The translations under genes were made by a program, and so were the position numbers. This document shows positions 45,530 through 56,701 of a DNA stretch of 64,000 nucleotides, one piece after another (the first letter of the stretch is position 1; the number at the start of each line of letters is the position of its first letter). Source of the DNA: Roseovarius lutimaris (lineage in GTDB: Bacteria > Pseudomonadota > Alphaproteobacteria > Rhodobacterales > Rhodobacteraceae); the NCBI RefSeq assembly GCF_900115165.1, contig NZ_FOVP01000008.1:62001-126000 (forward strand), given 5' to 3'. The notes beneath the pieces were generated by a model. It was not told where the DNA came from, made no database searches, and was given only the letters and a program-made list of their open reading frames with translations.

Positions 45530-46359
45530 CGGCCCTGCCGATCCTTTGGCATGGCCGCGCGCACAGCATTTTCGACATGCGCGGCCAATGCCTTTCTATC
45601 CGGAAATTCGTCAACCTTAACAGGGTCATGGTAGACGACCTTCACCTTTCCTTGCCGCGCCGCGCCCAACACTTGTAACGCGTGAGCGCCAAAGGTCATG
45701 TTGCCCCACCAGCCGTAAAACCGCGGGTCTTGATCGTCGGGCGCGTGATAAATCACCGTAACCGGCTGAACAAAGATGTCATGGCGAATGTTCTTGCTAA
45801 AGAACGCCTGAAAAAGCGTTGATTTAAATGGCAAAACGCGCAATCCATCGGTCGAGCTTCCCTCCGGGAAGAACAACAGCTTGTGCCCCGCCCGAAGTCG
45901 GCTTTCGAAAATCTCGGTCTGGGCACGCGCCTGTTTGGGATCACGGTTGATGAACACCGTCCCGGTGATCCGCGCCAAAAGCCCGATTCCCGGCCATTTC
46001 GCCACCTCGGACTTGGAGACGAAATACACCCGTTTGCGCGCATTGAGAGCAAAAATATCAAGCCATGATGCGTGGTTAGCCACCACAGCTCCGGCATGGC
46101 GCATCGGTGCGCCTGCCACCTCGTGGCGCATGCCGAGCACGACAAAGGCCATCCGGCACACCGATTGGGTGATATGGGGCGTCCAGGGGCGGTGCAGCTT
46201 GTAAAGAGGCTGTTCTATCGACCGTATCACCGCAGTTAGCACGACCCCGATGAGAAGAATGCAAACCAGGATCGCACCGCGTAAAACCGCGCGCGCAACG
46301 CCCATGGGGCCAAGCCGGACCACCGCAGGCGGGTCCGGCGAATTCCAGGTGAAACTCAC
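45526..46359 (-). CDS. olsA: Lyso-ornithine lipid O-acyltransferase (PlsC family)
   Basis: A 277-residue membrane-anchored 1-acyl-glycerol-phosphate acyltransferase family protein. An N-terminal helix (about residues 25-45) is followed by the HX4D catalytic motif VANHASWLDIF and the substrate motif LLFFPEGSSTDG. Directly downstream of, and overlapping by 4 nt, an OlsB-like gene, which makes OlsA the best reading: it adds the second acyl chain to lyso-ornithine lipid. PlsC activity on phosphatidic acid precursors is an alternative. Confidence 0.85.
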   Translation of the reverse strand: MSFTWNSPDPPAVVRLGPMGVARAVLRGAILVCILLIGVVLTAVIRSIEQPLYKLHRPWTPHITQSVCRMAFVVLGMRHEVAGAPMRHAGAVVANHASWLDIFALNARKRVYFVSKSEVAKWPGIGLLARITGTVFINRDPKQARAQTEIFESRLRAGHKLLFFPEGSSTDGLRVLPFKSTLFQAFFSKNIRHDIFVQPVTVIYHAPDDQDPRFYGWWGNMTFGAHALQVLGAARQGKVKVVYHDPVKVDEFPDRKALAAHVENAVRAAMPKDRQGR

Positions 46360-47123
46360 CGTGCAAGCCCTTTGGAATAAATGGATTTCCTTTTGCTATT
46401 CAGCCGCTCTGTGTCCATCACAAGGCAAACATCCGTGGTGTTGAACTGATGATCGACATAAGCGCCCTCGCCGACATATCCGCCCATCCTGAGATAGGCC
46501 TTGATCAGGGCGGGCACCTCGAGCATCGCCGCGCGCCGGTCCAGAGCGTCGGCGGGAATCAGGTTCATGCTTTGGAAATACTCGCGACGGGCGCGCACGC
46601 GGATTTCGGGCGGCGCAAGATAGCGGTGATGCAAGAGCGACAGCGGCCGCGCCAATGTGGCGGGCTCCGTACCATGAAAGCTTGCCACCCCGAACATGAT
46701 TTCCACTTGATAATCAGTGATATAGGCGGCCAGACCATTCCAGAGATGATACATGCCCGGCCCGCCGCGATAAGGCTTGGCCAGACAGGAGCGCCCCAGC
46801 TCCATCAGCCGCCGCCCGCTGTTGCGCAGGATCGAGAGATCATATTCATCCTCTGAATAAAACTGACCGGCGCGCCGGGCCTGATCATCGCGCAACAACC
46901 GATACGCCCCGACAACAGCGCCGCCCTGCGCATCATCTAGCAAGAGCAGGTGGTCGAAATAGGTATCAAAACGATCAAGTTCCAGCCGCGCGGCGTGATC
47001 CACCATCGGGCCGGTGCCGCCCAACTCCTCGACAAACACCTCATAGCGCAGGCGTTGCGCGGCCCGCAACTCTTGCGGGGTTGTGGCGAGCTTGACGCGA
47101 AAAATTGGGGAGCTGGCGGGCAT
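46356..47123 (-). CDS. olsB: L-ornithine N-alpha-acyltransferase
   Basis: A 255-residue GNAT-fold acyltransferase (hemolysin-like group) that acylates ornithine from acyl-ACP in the first step of ornithine-lipid synthesis. Landmarks: LRAAQRLRYEVFVEELGG, GAYRLLRDDQARRAGQFYSEDEYDL, LMELGRSCLAKPYRGG and LIKAYLRMGGYVGEGAYVD. These phosphorus-free lipids help marine bacteria in low phosphate. A candidate CtrA site lies 100 bases upstream. Confidence 0.88.
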   Translation of the reverse strand: MPASSPIFRVKLATTPQELRAAQRLRYEVFVEELGGTGPMVDHAARLELDRFDTYFDHLLLLDDAQGGAVVGAYRLLRDDQARRAGQFYSEDEYDLSILRNSGRRLMELGRSCLAKPYRGGPGMYHLWNGLAAYITDYQVEIMFGVASFHGTEPATLARPLSLLHHRYLAPPEIRVRARREYFQSMNLIPADALDRRAAMLEVPALIKAYLRMGGYVGEGAYVDHQFNTTDVCLVMDTERLNSKRKSIYSKGLAR

Positions 47124-47222
47124 TTCGCTCTCGGATTGGTGGCTTTGGCGAGGGTTTAGGCAAGCGCCCCAGCAATGACAACACGCGTTAAAGGCGCATC
47201 TGGTCGAAAAGGCGGGGCGATG

Positions 47223-47237
47223 TTAACCTTTTGCTAA
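47223..47237. promoter_or_regulatory. Candidate CtrA-binding site
   Basis: TTAA-N7-CTAA, within GTTAACC...GCTAACC, differs from the CtrA consensus TTAA-N7-TTAA by one base. It lies between DUF3553 and olsB, 100 bases before the olsB start. The nearby chpT gene belongs to the CtrA phosphorelay, but binding is not shown. Confidence 0.35.
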
Positions 47238-47243
47238 CCATGA

Positions 47244-47426
47244 TCAGGGATCAAAGACGACAACAAGTTCCACCCGCGCGCCGTCAATCACCACCTTCCC
47301 GACCTCGCGAAAGTTAACGGTGATACGGCCCGCGATATTCGATTGCACCTGGCCGGTGCCCCAATCAGGCTGTTGGGGGTGGCGGACAAACATCCCGGGT
47401 TCCAGTATCGAGTTCATATCGCTCAT
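47244..47426 (-). CDS. DUF3553 domain protein
   Basis: A 60-residue protein starting MSDMNSILEPGMFVRHPQQ. The pattern PGMFVRHPQQPDWGTGQVQ followed by a strand GRITVNFREVGKVVI is that of DUF3553, a small beta-barrel resembling the CarD/helicase-associated SH3-like fold. Function unknown. GAGG precedes the ATG at 47426; a longer in-frame start at 47483 would run into chpT. Divergent from chpT with only 26 bases between starts. Confidence 0.75.
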   Translation of the reverse strand: MSDMNSILEPGMFVRHPQQPDWGTGQVQSNIAGRITVNFREVGKVVIDGARVELVVVFDP

Positions 47427-47452
47427 GTCGTACCTCGCTTCGGAGAATAGCT

Positions 47453-48052
47453 TTGAACAACCATAGTCAGACCCTGGCCGCATTGATAGGCTCTCGTATC
47501 TGCCATGACCTGATAAGCCCGATGGGGGCTGTCACCAACGGCTTGGAATTGCTGGAACTTTCCGGCATGGGCACCTCACCCGAAATGGTGCTTATCTCGG
47601 AAAGTGCGGCGGATGCGAATGCGCGCATTCGGCTGTTCCGGCTGGCCTTTGGCACCGCCTCTGCGCGTCAGAGCCTGCGCAGTGAAGACCTTGGCGCTAT
47701 TCTGGCCACGGTCTATCGCACCGGGCGAATCGCACTTGACTATGGCCTGTCGGGGACAGTGACCCAGCCCCTTGCACAGGTGGTAGTGTTAAGCCTTTTG
47801 TGCGCGGAACAGACCATCCCCTTTGGCGGCACCCTCTCGGTCACCCAACACGAGGGACAGTTCGAGATCAGCGCCACCGGCGGGCGGCTTCAGATCAATG
47901 ACCAGCTGTGGAACAGCCTTGGGGCGATGGCGCCCGCGCCCGAGGTGACCCCGGCGCAGGTGCAGTTTCTGTTGTTGCCAGAGCGGCTGGCCGCGCTTGG
48001 GCGCTCGGCGCAGGTGGACCACGGCGAGACCGAGCTGCGGCTTCGGTTCTAG
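47453..48052 (+). CDS. chpT: Histidine phosphotransferase ChpT
   Basis: A 199-residue pseudo-histidine-kinase phosphotransferase passing phosphate from CckA to CtrA (and CpdR) in alphaproteobacterial cell-cycle, motility and GTA control. The phosphorylated His is in [22 protein letters not shown] near residue 18; the C-terminal half is a degenerate ATPase-like domain ([17 protein letters not shown]). It starts with TTG at 47453, supported by GGAG seven to eight bases upstream; no in-frame ATG is near. Its stop shares a CTAG palindrome with the proA stop. Confidence 0.88.
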   Translation: MNNHSQTLAALIGSRICHDLISPMGAVTNGLELLELSGMGTSPEMVLISESAADANARIRLFRLAFGTASARQSLRSEDLGAILATVYRTGRIALDYGLSGTVTQPLAQVVVLSLLCAEQTIPFGGTLSVTQHEGQFEISATGGRLQINDQLWNSLGAMAPAPEVTPAQVQFLLLPERLAALGRSAQVDHGETELRLRF

Positions 48053-49314
48053 GCGCGCGTGGTTCCATCGCCGTCGACCAGATATTTGAAGCTGGTCAGC
48101 TGCGCCGCGCCCACCGGGCCGCGCGCATGCATCTTGCCGGTGGCGATGCCAATTTCCGCGCCCATGCCGAATTCGCCCCCGTCGGCGAATTGGGTCGACG
48201 CATTGCGCATCAGGATCGCGCTGTCGAGACGGGCAAAGAACCGGTTCGCGGTGGCGTCATCCTCGGTGATGATACAATCGGTGTGGTTTGAGCCATAGCG
48301 CCGGATATGGGCGATCGCGGCGTCAAGATCATCGACCACCTTGGCGGCGATGATGCTGTCAAGGTATTCACACCCCCAGTCCTCCTCGGTGGCCGCCGTC
48401 GTGCCCTCAATGGCGCGCAGGCTCGCATCGGCGCGCACCTCGACCCCGGCATCCAGAAGCGCACGCACCACGCCCTGGCCGATGGTGCCAATGATATCGC
48501 GGTGGATCAAAAGACACTCGGCCGCGCCACAGATGCCGGTCCGCCGGGTCTTGGCGTTCATCACCACGCGGAGCGCCTTTTCGGGGTCGGCCTCCTTGTC
48601 GATATAGATGTGAACGATGCCCTCCAGATGGGCGAAGACCGGCACCCGCGCCTCGCGTTGGACAAGGCCGACAAGGCCCTTGCCACCACGCGGCACGATC
48701 ACATCCACCGTATCGGTCATCGTCAAAAGCGCCTGCACCGCCGCCCGGTCACGGGTCGGCACAAGCTGAATTGCATCCTCGGGAAGGTCGACGGCGCGCA
48801 GCCCCGTAACGAGGCAGGCGTGTATCGCGCCTGATGAGTGAAAACTTTCAGACCCGCCGCGCAGGATCACCGCATTGCCGGATTTAAGACAGAGCGCCCC
48901 GGCATCCGCCGTCACATTCGGGCGGCTTTCATAGATCACGCCGATTACCCCCAGGGGCGTGCGCACGCGGCGGATATGAATGCCGGTGGGCTGATCCCAT
49001 TCGGCCAGAACCTCGCCCACCGGATCATCCTGGGCGGCCACCGCGCGCAAGCCCTCGACGATGCCCTTGATGCGGCTCTCGTCCAGCGCAAGGCGATCCA
49101 TCATCGCCTCGCTCAGCCCCTTGTCGCGGCCATAGGCCAAATCCTTTTCATTGGCGGCAAGGATATCCGCGCGCCCGTCCCAGACCGCATCGGCGGCGGC
49201 CTCAAGCGCGGCCCGTTTGGCCTCGGGGCTGGCCACGGCCAGATCGGCGGCGGCGGCCTTGGCACGCGCGCCGATATCGGCCATCAGCGCGGCAATATCT
49301 TGATGCTCTGTCAT
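48049..49314 (-). CDS. proA: Gamma-glutamyl phosphate reductase
   Basis: A 421-residue aldehyde-dehydrogenase-fold enzyme reducing glutamyl-5-phosphate to the semialdehyde in proline synthesis. Motifs: [43 protein letters not shown], and the catalytic Cys region [14 protein letters not shown]. It is 29 bases downstream of proB in the same operon. Confidence 0.96.
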   Translation of the reverse strand: MTEHQDIAALMADIGARAKAAAADLAVASPEAKRAALEAAADAVWDGRADILAANEKDLAYGRDKGLSEAMMDRLALDESRIKGIVEGLRAVAAQDDPVGEVLAEWDQPTGIHIRRVRTPLGVIGVIYESRPNVTADAGALCLKSGNAVILRGGSESFHSSGAIHACLVTGLRAVDLPEDAIQLVPTRDRAAVQALLTMTDTVDVIVPRGGKGLVGLVQREARVPVFAHLEGIVHIYIDKEADPEKALRVVMNAKTRRTGICGAAECLLIHRDIIGTIGQGVVRALLDAGVEVRADASLRAIEGTTAATEEDWGCEYLDSIIAAKVVDDLDAAIAHIRRYGSNHTDCIITEDDATANRFFARLDSAILMRNASTQFADGGEFGMGAEIGIATGKMHARGPVGAAQLTSFKYLVDGDGTTRA

Positions 49315-49343
49315 GTCACACTCTCCTCTTCGGGGTTTGGCAC

Positions 49344-51481
<2,138 letters not shown>

Positions 51482-51509
51482 TCATCCTTACGCAAAGGCC
51501 GATGGGGCC

Positions 51510-52049
51510 TTAATCCGCTTTTCTGCTATAGGTCCAGGTCGCGACCTTTGCGCCGCGGGCGACGCAAAATGTCTCGGCATCTCCAAGATACTGAAATCCG
51601 CAATTGGTCAAGACCCGCGCCGAGGCGGCATTATCCTGAAACACGCTGGCAAAGGTCATCCGCGCGTTATGCGGATTGGCCGCCAAAAGCGCCTCGACCG
51701 CCGCCGAGGCGACGCCGGTATTCCAATAGGCGGGCGCCACCCAATATCCGACTTCTGATTGCGCCTGATCGACCCGTACAAGGCTTATCAGCCCCATAAG
51801 CTCTGATCCACCGGTCTTGCTGGCGTCCATCGCCCAGAAATCCTCGGTCCGGTCGGGGGCCTGCGCGCGCGCGATCATCGCCTCGGTGGTGCCGGGCGGC
51901 AGGGGGTGCGGGATGCTGCTGGTGTTCATCGCCACGCGCGCATCGCTTGCGTTCATCTCGATCAGCCCGGCATCCGACACCCGAAGCGGGCGCAGGTCAA
52001 ACCGTTCGGTTTCGATCACCGGCTGGTTTACAATCGTCTCAAGCCTCAT
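51510..52049 (-). CDS. GNAT family acetyltransferase (RimJ/RimL type)
   Basis: A 179-residue acetyltransferase: ETERFDLRPLRVSDAGLIEM at the N terminus, EVGYWVAPAYWNTGVASAAVEALL (acetyl-CoA region, slightly degenerate R/QxxGxG) and SVFQDNAASARVLTNCGFQYLG. This is the layout of acetyltransferases that modify protein N termini or small molecules. GGAGGAAG precedes the ATG at 52049. The upstream LysE gene overlaps it by 4 nt. The target is unknown. Confidence 0.83.
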   Translation of the reverse strand: MRLETIVNQPVIETERFDLRPLRVSDAGLIEMNASDARVAMNTSSIPHPLPPGTTEAMIARAQAPDRTEDFWAMDASKTGGSELMGLISLVRVDQAQSEVGYWVAPAYWNTGVASAAVEALLAANPHNARMTFASVFQDNAASARVLTNCGFQYLGDAETFCVARGAKVATWTYSRKAD

Positions 52050-52651
52050 GCGCTTCCTCCTCCAAAGAGCACGAATAGAACCGAGGCAACGGTCAGCGCC
52101 GCCAAGGTCCACATCAGATATTTCTCAGCCGTGGTCCCCGCCACGGTCTGGGCGATCCGGTCTCCTCCATAGGTCCAGATCGGATGAAGAATGGCCTGTA
52201 AGCCAAATAGACAGATGGCAATCCAGGCAGTCGCCTGCAAGGCCGGGGTGCCCGGTGTCACGAAATTGGTAAATCCCGTGACAATCATCGCCCAGGCCTT
52301 GGGATTAAGCGGATGCACAATCAACCCGGCGACAAAGCCTGGCGGCGTTTCAACCGGTTTTCCACCATCCAGACGCAGATGCGCCACCTTCCAGGCCAAC
52401 CAGCAGATATAGGCCGCCGACACCCATTTCAGCGCCGCGAAGACGCCCGGTGCCTGCGCCGCCAACCCCATCAGGCCAAAGCCGATGGGCCAGATGATCA
52501 GCTGTTTTCCAAGCGCCACGCCTGCCACAAACGGCAGTGCTGCGCGAAAGCCAAAGCGCGCGCCCGTGGCCAATAGCGCCATATTGGCCGGCCCCGGTGT
52601 GCCCACCTGAGACGCGCCAAACGCCAGAAAACTGATCACGGCAACGCCCAT
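52046..52651 (-). CDS. LysE/RhtB family amino-acid exporter
   Basis: A 201-residue inner-membrane protein with about six helices. The family hallmark GTPGPANMALLATGARFGFRA lies near residues 16-35, and LIVHPLNPKAWAMIVTGF carries the conserved NPK motif. GGAGG precedes the ATG at 52651. It sits between rpmA and a GNAT gene, which it overlaps. Likely exports a neutral or basic amino acid; the substrate cannot be read from sequence. Confidence 0.87.
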   Translation of the reverse strand: MGVAVISFLAFGASQVGTPGPANMALLATGARFGFRAALPFVAGVALGKQLIIWPIGFGLMGLAAQAPGVFAALKWVSAAYICWLAWKVAHLRLDGGKPVETPPGFVAGLIVHPLNPKAWAMIVTGFTNFVTPGTPALQATAWIAICLFGLQAILHPIWTYGGDRIAQTVAGTTAEKYLMWTLAALTVASVLFVLFGGGSA

Positions 52652-52734
52652 CTCGGGTTGCCTCCTGCGCAAAATGAAAAGGGACCGGCGGTATCGCCGA
52701 TCCCCTTGATGTTCAAAACAACCTTAAGGTCAGC

Positions 52735-53004
52735 TTATTCAGCGGCCTCCGCCACTGGCAGGACCGAAATAAAGGTGCGGCCCTTGAGGCCCTTATGAAA
52801 CTTCACAGCGCCTTCGACCTTGGCAAAGATCGTGTGATCCTTACCTTCGCCAACGCCCTGCCCCGGCCAGAACTTGTTGCCGCGCTGACGCACGACAATA
52901 TTGCCCGGGATCACAGCTTCGCCGCCATATTTCTTGACGCCAAGGCGACGGCCGGCAGAATCGCGACCGTTACGGGATGAACCGCCTGCTTTTTTATGTG
53001 CCAT
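52735..53004 (-). CDS. rpmA: 50S ribosomal protein L27
   Basis: An 89-residue L27 beginning [18 protein letters not shown], the conserved N-terminal tail that reaches the peptidyl-transferase centre, followed by [20 protein letters not shown]. No N-terminal propeptide of the Firmicutes type. It is 11 bases after rplU in the same operon. Confidence 0.97.
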   Translation of the reverse strand: MAHKKAGGSSRNGRDSAGRRLGVKKYGGEAVIPGNIVVRQRGNKFWPGQGVGEGKDHTIFAKVEGAVKFHKGLKGRTFISVLPVAEAAE

Positions 53005-53015
53005 CTGGTCTCTCC

Positions 53016-53654
53016 TTAGCCTTTAGCCAGTTCTTTGGCCTGTGCGATCCAGTCTTCACGACCCACACGACCTTTGAACGACAGTTTCTCTTCGATTGCA
53101 TCGACGTCCGCGTCGGTCCATTCGGCAATCTGAGCAAAGGTTGTGATGCCTTCACCATGCAGTTTTTTCACAATCACCGGACCAACGCCAGAAATCTTCG
53201 ACAGATCGTCGCCCCCGGCGGCTGCTTTCGCGGCTTTCTTGGGCGCGGCGGCTTTCTTGGCAGGCTTTTCAGCCGAGGCCAGTGCCGTTGCTGAGACCGA
53301 GCCAGAGCCCATGGCGGCTTTGACGCCGGACTTTTCCGCGCCATCGGCCAGAATCTCGGTCACGCGCAGCAGAGTAAGCTGCTGACGGTGGCCACGGGTC
53401 CGCTGCGAGCCGTGCTTACGACGACGCTTGACGAAATTGATGACCTTGTCACCCTTGACCTGATCAACGACCTCGGCCTGAACCGCGGCGCCCTCGATGA
53501 AAGGCGCGCCGACAACAGGTGCGTCGCCGCCCAGCATCAGAATCTCGTTAAATTGAACTTTTTCACCGGCATCCGCTGCAAGCTTTTCAACACGAAGCAT
53601 GTCCCCTGAGGACACCTTGTATTGCTTGCCACCGGTCTTGAGGACCGCAAACAT
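53016..53654 (-). CDS. rplU: 50S ribosomal protein L21 with C-terminal helix-hairpin-helix extension
   Basis: A 212-residue protein; ordinary L21 is about 103. Residues 1-103 are L21 ([39 protein letters not shown]). An Ala/Lys-rich linker of about 45 residues leads to [41 protein letters not shown] and [12 protein letters not shown], a helix-hairpin-helix-like module also seen at the end of alphaproteobacterial NuoE proteins. AAGGAA precedes the ATG at 53654. The extension could bind rRNA; it is known to me as a feature of Rhodobacterales. Confidence 0.95.
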   Translation of the reverse strand: MFAVLKTGGKQYKVSSGDMLRVEKLAADAGEKVQFNEILMLGGDAPVVGAPFIEGAAVQAEVVDQVKGDKVINFVKRRRKHGSQRTRGHRQQLTLLRVTEILADGAEKSGVKAAMGSGSVSATALASAEKPAKKAAAPKKAAKAAAGGDDLSKISGVGPVIVKKLHGEGITTFAQIAEWTDADVDAIEEKLSFKGRVGREDWIAQAKELAKG

Positions 53655-53855
53655 TGCATTTCCTTCTTTCGTCTCCGCGCTCTGTGGTCCCCGAAATTCC
53701 GGGCGTTTCTGGCCTTGTGGCCACCTCGAACTGCGCGCCCCCTCGGGCGTCATTCAAAAACAAACCCGGCAAGATCATCCCGCCGGGTTGCGCGCTTATT
53801 CTGGAAAGCCGGGTGAAAGTCAAGGGTCATCACCCCAATCCTTGCGCGATATCGC

Positions 53856-54695
53856 CTATAAATCCTCGCCCTGCATCTGAAGCGCCACGGCGCGACCAAG
53901 CTGATAGGACAGATCCTCATACATCCCGTCATAGGCCGCGAACAGCGCCCGGTTCAGATCGCGCCCGGCGGGGCTCTGGTAAAGGGCGATATAGGCCTCA
54001 AGCTTGCTGCGCGCCAGTGGCTGATAGGCCAGTACCAGAAACGAGCGGAGCCAGATCTCGGTCTGTTTGCGCATGTCCTCTTCCTGGGCCCAGATATCGG
54101 CCAGCATATCCGCCTCTGGCAGATCAAACCCACCGCCGTCGGCAAGCCCGGTGTAAAACACCAGATTGGCGTTGAGCGCCCCGGTTACATTGCGCTCGAT
54201 CAGGTCACTGTCGTCGATAAAGACATCCACCCGCTCGACCAGAACATCGCCGTCCTTGACCATCTGGCTGTAAAGCTTTTCGGTCGCCGTCTCGACTTCC
54301 GGATCAAGCAGCGATTTGCGCGCCGCCAGTTCCAGTGCGACGATCTCCTGCCCCGGCCCCTCGAAGAAGGTCAGAAGCGGCGCCAGATCGACCCCGTCAA
54401 GGGCGGCAGTAAACCCCTCGGTCACCTTGGTTTGCATCGTATCGCGGTCATAGACCTGAGCGACAATCGCATCCCATCGGGCAAGCTCGCCCTCGGCCAG
54501 CATTTCCTGGCCCACCTCACCGCCATAGCGCAGCCCCTCGTCGCGCATGATCTCGATGGTTTCCTCAAACCGCAGCGCCGTTATCAGGCGGCTTACATCC
54601 CCGGCACGGTCCGCCAGAGCGGGGCCTGCCAGAAAAACCAGACCGGCCAGCCCCCCGAAAAGTGCCCGCCGCGTGATGCGCGCAAGCTGTCTCAT
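53856..54695 (-). CDS. Exported DUF2059-like protein (downstream paralogue)
   Basis: A 279-residue protein with an N-terminal signal sequence (RALFGGLAGLVFLAGPALA) and an all-helical mature part: ALRFEETIEIMRDEGLRYG, MQTKVTEGFTAALDGVDLAPLLTFFEGP, YQSPAGRDLNRALFAAYDGM. The FFxSPxG-type pattern is typical of DUF2059. Function unknown, presumably periplasmic. It overlaps the upstream paralogue by 4 nt, so both are made together. Confidence 0.72.
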   Translation of the reverse strand: MRQLARITRRALFGGLAGLVFLAGPALADRAGDVSRLITALRFEETIEIMRDEGLRYGGEVGQEMLAEGELARWDAIVAQVYDRDTMQTKVTEGFTAALDGVDLAPLLTFFEGPGQEIVALELAARKSLLDPEVETATEKLYSQMVKDGDVLVERVDVFIDDSDLIERNVTGALNANLVFYTGLADGGGFDLPEADMLADIWAQEEDMRKQTEIWLRSFLVLAYQPLARSKLEAYIALYQSPAGRDLNRALFAAYDGMYEDLSYQLGRAVALQMQGEDL

Positions 54696-55537
54696 AGCTC
54701 TTGACCGGGATGCATATCGGCCATCCGCGCCGCCAGAACCTCGAAACGCCCGGCCATGATCTCGTATTGCACGGCATTCATAAGCTCATAGACCTGCGCC
54801 ATAAGCGGATGCTGCAACGCCTCGACATAGGCGCGAAGATCGTCGGTGCCGAGTTCCTGATAGGTATAGGCCGCATTCGCCAGGGCCGAGGCCTGCAAGG
54901 CCTCGCGCAGCTCATCCTCGCCCTCGGCCAGAACGGCGCGCAAGGCGCCCTCGTCCAGCCCGCTCTCAAGCACGCCCGCATAAGAGGCCGCCAGCAAAAA
55001 GCGAAGCTGAATTTCCTGCACCGCACGCACGCCCGACCCGGCCCCGTCGACGGCATCGTTCATGTCGCGCAGCACCTTGAGGCGCGCCGCTTCGGTCTCG
55101 GCGAGCAAGGCCTCGCCCTCGGCGCGCTTAGCGTCGTCATCCTCGACCAGATGCGAGGCATTCTCGACCGCCACAAGCCGCTGGCCAAGGTCAGAGGCGT
55201 AAAAATCCGCCGCATGAATCAGCATTTCGTCGCTCAGGGTCTCGGAGAGGATATCAAGGCCAGTGCTGCGCATCCGCCCGGTATCAAACACCTCGCCGGC
55301 CACCCGCGCCCAGTCATGGCCGAAATCGCTGGCCGAAAGGCCAAGCATCGCAGGCGCATCGGCGGCGGCGAGCGCGATACTGTCAAGCGCCACGCCAAAT
55401 CCCGTCACCTCAAGAAACGCCTCAAGCCGGTCCCGGTCGGCCGCGCGCAGCGGCACAAGGCCGATCAGCACGATCAGCGCCCCGAGAAACACGATCCTCG
55501 CCAGGCGCGGCATCTGGCGTATCGGGGTCACAAGCAT
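54692..55537 (-). CDS. Exported DUF2059-like protein (upstream paralogue)
   Basis: A 281-residue protein with a hydrophobic signal/anchor (LARIVFLGALIVLIGLVPLRA) followed by a helical region with two DUF2059-like units: LSDEMLIHAADFYASDLGQRL and LRAYVEALQHPLMAQVYELM. The ATG at 55537 follows AAGGAC; the open frame continues 35 codons upstream without signal-like sequence. Pairs with the gene directly downstream; together they look like a tandem duplication that has diverged. Confidence 0.7.
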   Translation of the reverse strand: MLVTPIRQMPRLARIVFLGALIVLIGLVPLRAADRDRLEAFLEVTGFGVALDSIALAAADAPAMLGLSASDFGHDWARVAGEVFDTGRMRSTGLDILSETLSDEMLIHAADFYASDLGQRLVAVENASHLVEDDDAKRAEGEALLAETEAARLKVLRDMNDAVDGAGSGVRAVQEIQLRFLLAASYAGVLESGLDEGALRAVLAEGEDELREALQASALANAAYTYQELGTDDLRAYVEALQHPLMAQVYELMNAVQYEIMAGRFEVLAARMADMHPGQEL

Positions 55538-55668
55538 TGCGGTCTGTCCTTCTCTGGGAGTCTGAAAATGCGGCTGTCTCCAACCTAGGCAATTTATCCC
55601 GACAAACAACGCAAAACCCCTTGCCCCCCCCGCCAAAGGCAATTAAACGCCCCCCACCAGACCCCCGC

Positions 55669-55758
55669 GGAGAGGTGCCGGAGTGGTCGAACGGGGCGGT
55701 CTCGAAAACCGTTGATCCTGCAAGGGATCCCAGGGTTCGAATCCCTGTCTCTCCGCCA
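55669..55758 (+). tRNA. tRNA-Ser (anticodon CGA)
   Basis: A 90-nt gene with a long variable arm, as for serine tRNAs. The acceptor GGAGAGG pairs with TCTCTCC (one G-T), the anticodon stem GCGGT/ACCGT encloses loop CTCGAAA with anticodon CGA at 55703-55705, the T arm is CAGGG-TTCGAAT-CCCTG, and the discriminator G plus CCA are encoded. It reads UCG. Confidence 0.95.
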
Positions 55759-55783
55759 CTTGCCATTAAAATTGCCGAATAAA

Positions 55784-55803
55784 CTCCCAATTAGTGGGTT
55801 TTT
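55784..55803 (+). terminator. Weak terminator-like hairpin after tRNA-Ser
   Basis: CCCA-ATTAG-TGGG followed by five T residues, with A residues on the left. The stem is only four base pairs, so termination here is plausible, not certain. Confidence 0.35.
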
Positions 55804-55894
55804 GTCGATCTAATGTCAGTTTTCACGCGATGATTTCAGGGTGCCCACAAGCTTTCCGGCCCGCTAAGATCGCCGAAACGTGATCGGGGCAAAC

Positions 55895-56353
55895 ATGGCA
55901 ACACGCGACGAACTCTATGCAAAATTCGGCATAACCGCCGAAGCGGCGCAACTTTTCGAAACGGAACTTGGAACGTTGTTGCTTTCGGTAAGTGCGATAG
56001 AAAACGGTTGGCATTTGACGCCCGACCCGGTGAACGCCCGGAAAGCACTTGACCAAATCGAAGCGCATACACTTGGACGGTTACTTGGGGTTCTTAGAGG
56101 CAAAGTTGCCTTCGATGAACACTTAGAGGAACGCTTTGCGTCGGCTTTGAAAGCGCGAAACCGCCTAAACCACGGCTTCTATGAGCGTCACAACTTCAAG
56201 ATACAAACCGACGAAGGCCGCGACGTGATGATTGCCGACTTGGAAGAACTTCATGAAGAACTTTTTCAGGTATGGCGTATGGCTTCAGGACTAACTGCGG
56301 TTATGGCGAAGCTTGTGATAAAACTTCGAAGCGACCCGCCGAACGACCATTAG
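55895..56353 (+). CDS. Orphan helical protein beside tRNA-Ser
   Basis: A 152-residue protein I do not recognise. It is helical and charged (RDELYAKFGITAEAAQLFETEL, ASALKARNRLNHGFYERHNF, IADLEELHEELFQVWRM), without signal peptide or membrane segment. Composition is more A+T-rich than neighbouring core genes (29 of 60 bases G or C at 55921-55980). I use the ATG at 55895 rather than the GTG at 55880. RNHxFYE-like patterns occur in some AbiV/HEPN-type helical proteins, but that is a weak resemblance. Likely acquired. Confidence 0.6.
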   Translation: MATRDELYAKFGITAEAAQLFETELGTLLLSVSAIENGWHLTPDPVNARKALDQIEAHTLGRLLGVLRGKVAFDEHLEERFASALKARNRLNHGFYERHNFKIQTDEGRDVMIADLEELHEELFQVWRMASGLTAVMAKLVIKLRSDPPNDH

Positions 56354-56413
56354 CGAAAGACCCTGGCACATCGGCTGCGCTACATAGTTCCCGGAAACTA
56401 CAAGGAATTGAGC

Positions 56414-56701
56414 ATGGAAACCATTACTTCGGACATTCTTACGGGTTTAGGTTTGGCGATTACGCTGGCCGGGGCTTGGATAACGGCCCGCGCAGTCATT
56501 TTGAAGGAAGCCGACGCAATTAATATTGGGCTTTCTCGTGTGGTTGGCGGAACCAATGAAGAGAAACTTCAATTGCCAATGGTGCAAAACTTGCTTGCAT
56601 CTTCGCGCGGGGCGCGACGCGGCCTGTTGTTCATTGCAGGCGGAACCGCGCTGCAAATCGTTCCGATTGCTATTCGGCTAATTTTGCGGGCACTCGCATA
56701 A
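56414..56701 (+). CDS. Small membrane protein, unknown
   Basis: A 95-residue protein with two hydrophobic stretches (ILTGLGLAITLAGAWITA and GLLFIAGGTALQIVPIAIRL) joined by a charged loop. No family recognised. AAGGA lies eight bases before the ATG at 56414. It follows the helical orphan gene by 60 bases on the same strand and is equally A+T-rich (25 of 60 G or C at 56521-56580), suggesting the two arrived together next to tRNA-Ser. Confidence 0.6.
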   Translation: METITSDILTGLGLAITLAGAWITARAVILKEADAINIGLSRVVGGTNEEKLQLPMVQNLLASSRGARRGLLFIAGGTALQIVPIAIRLILRALA

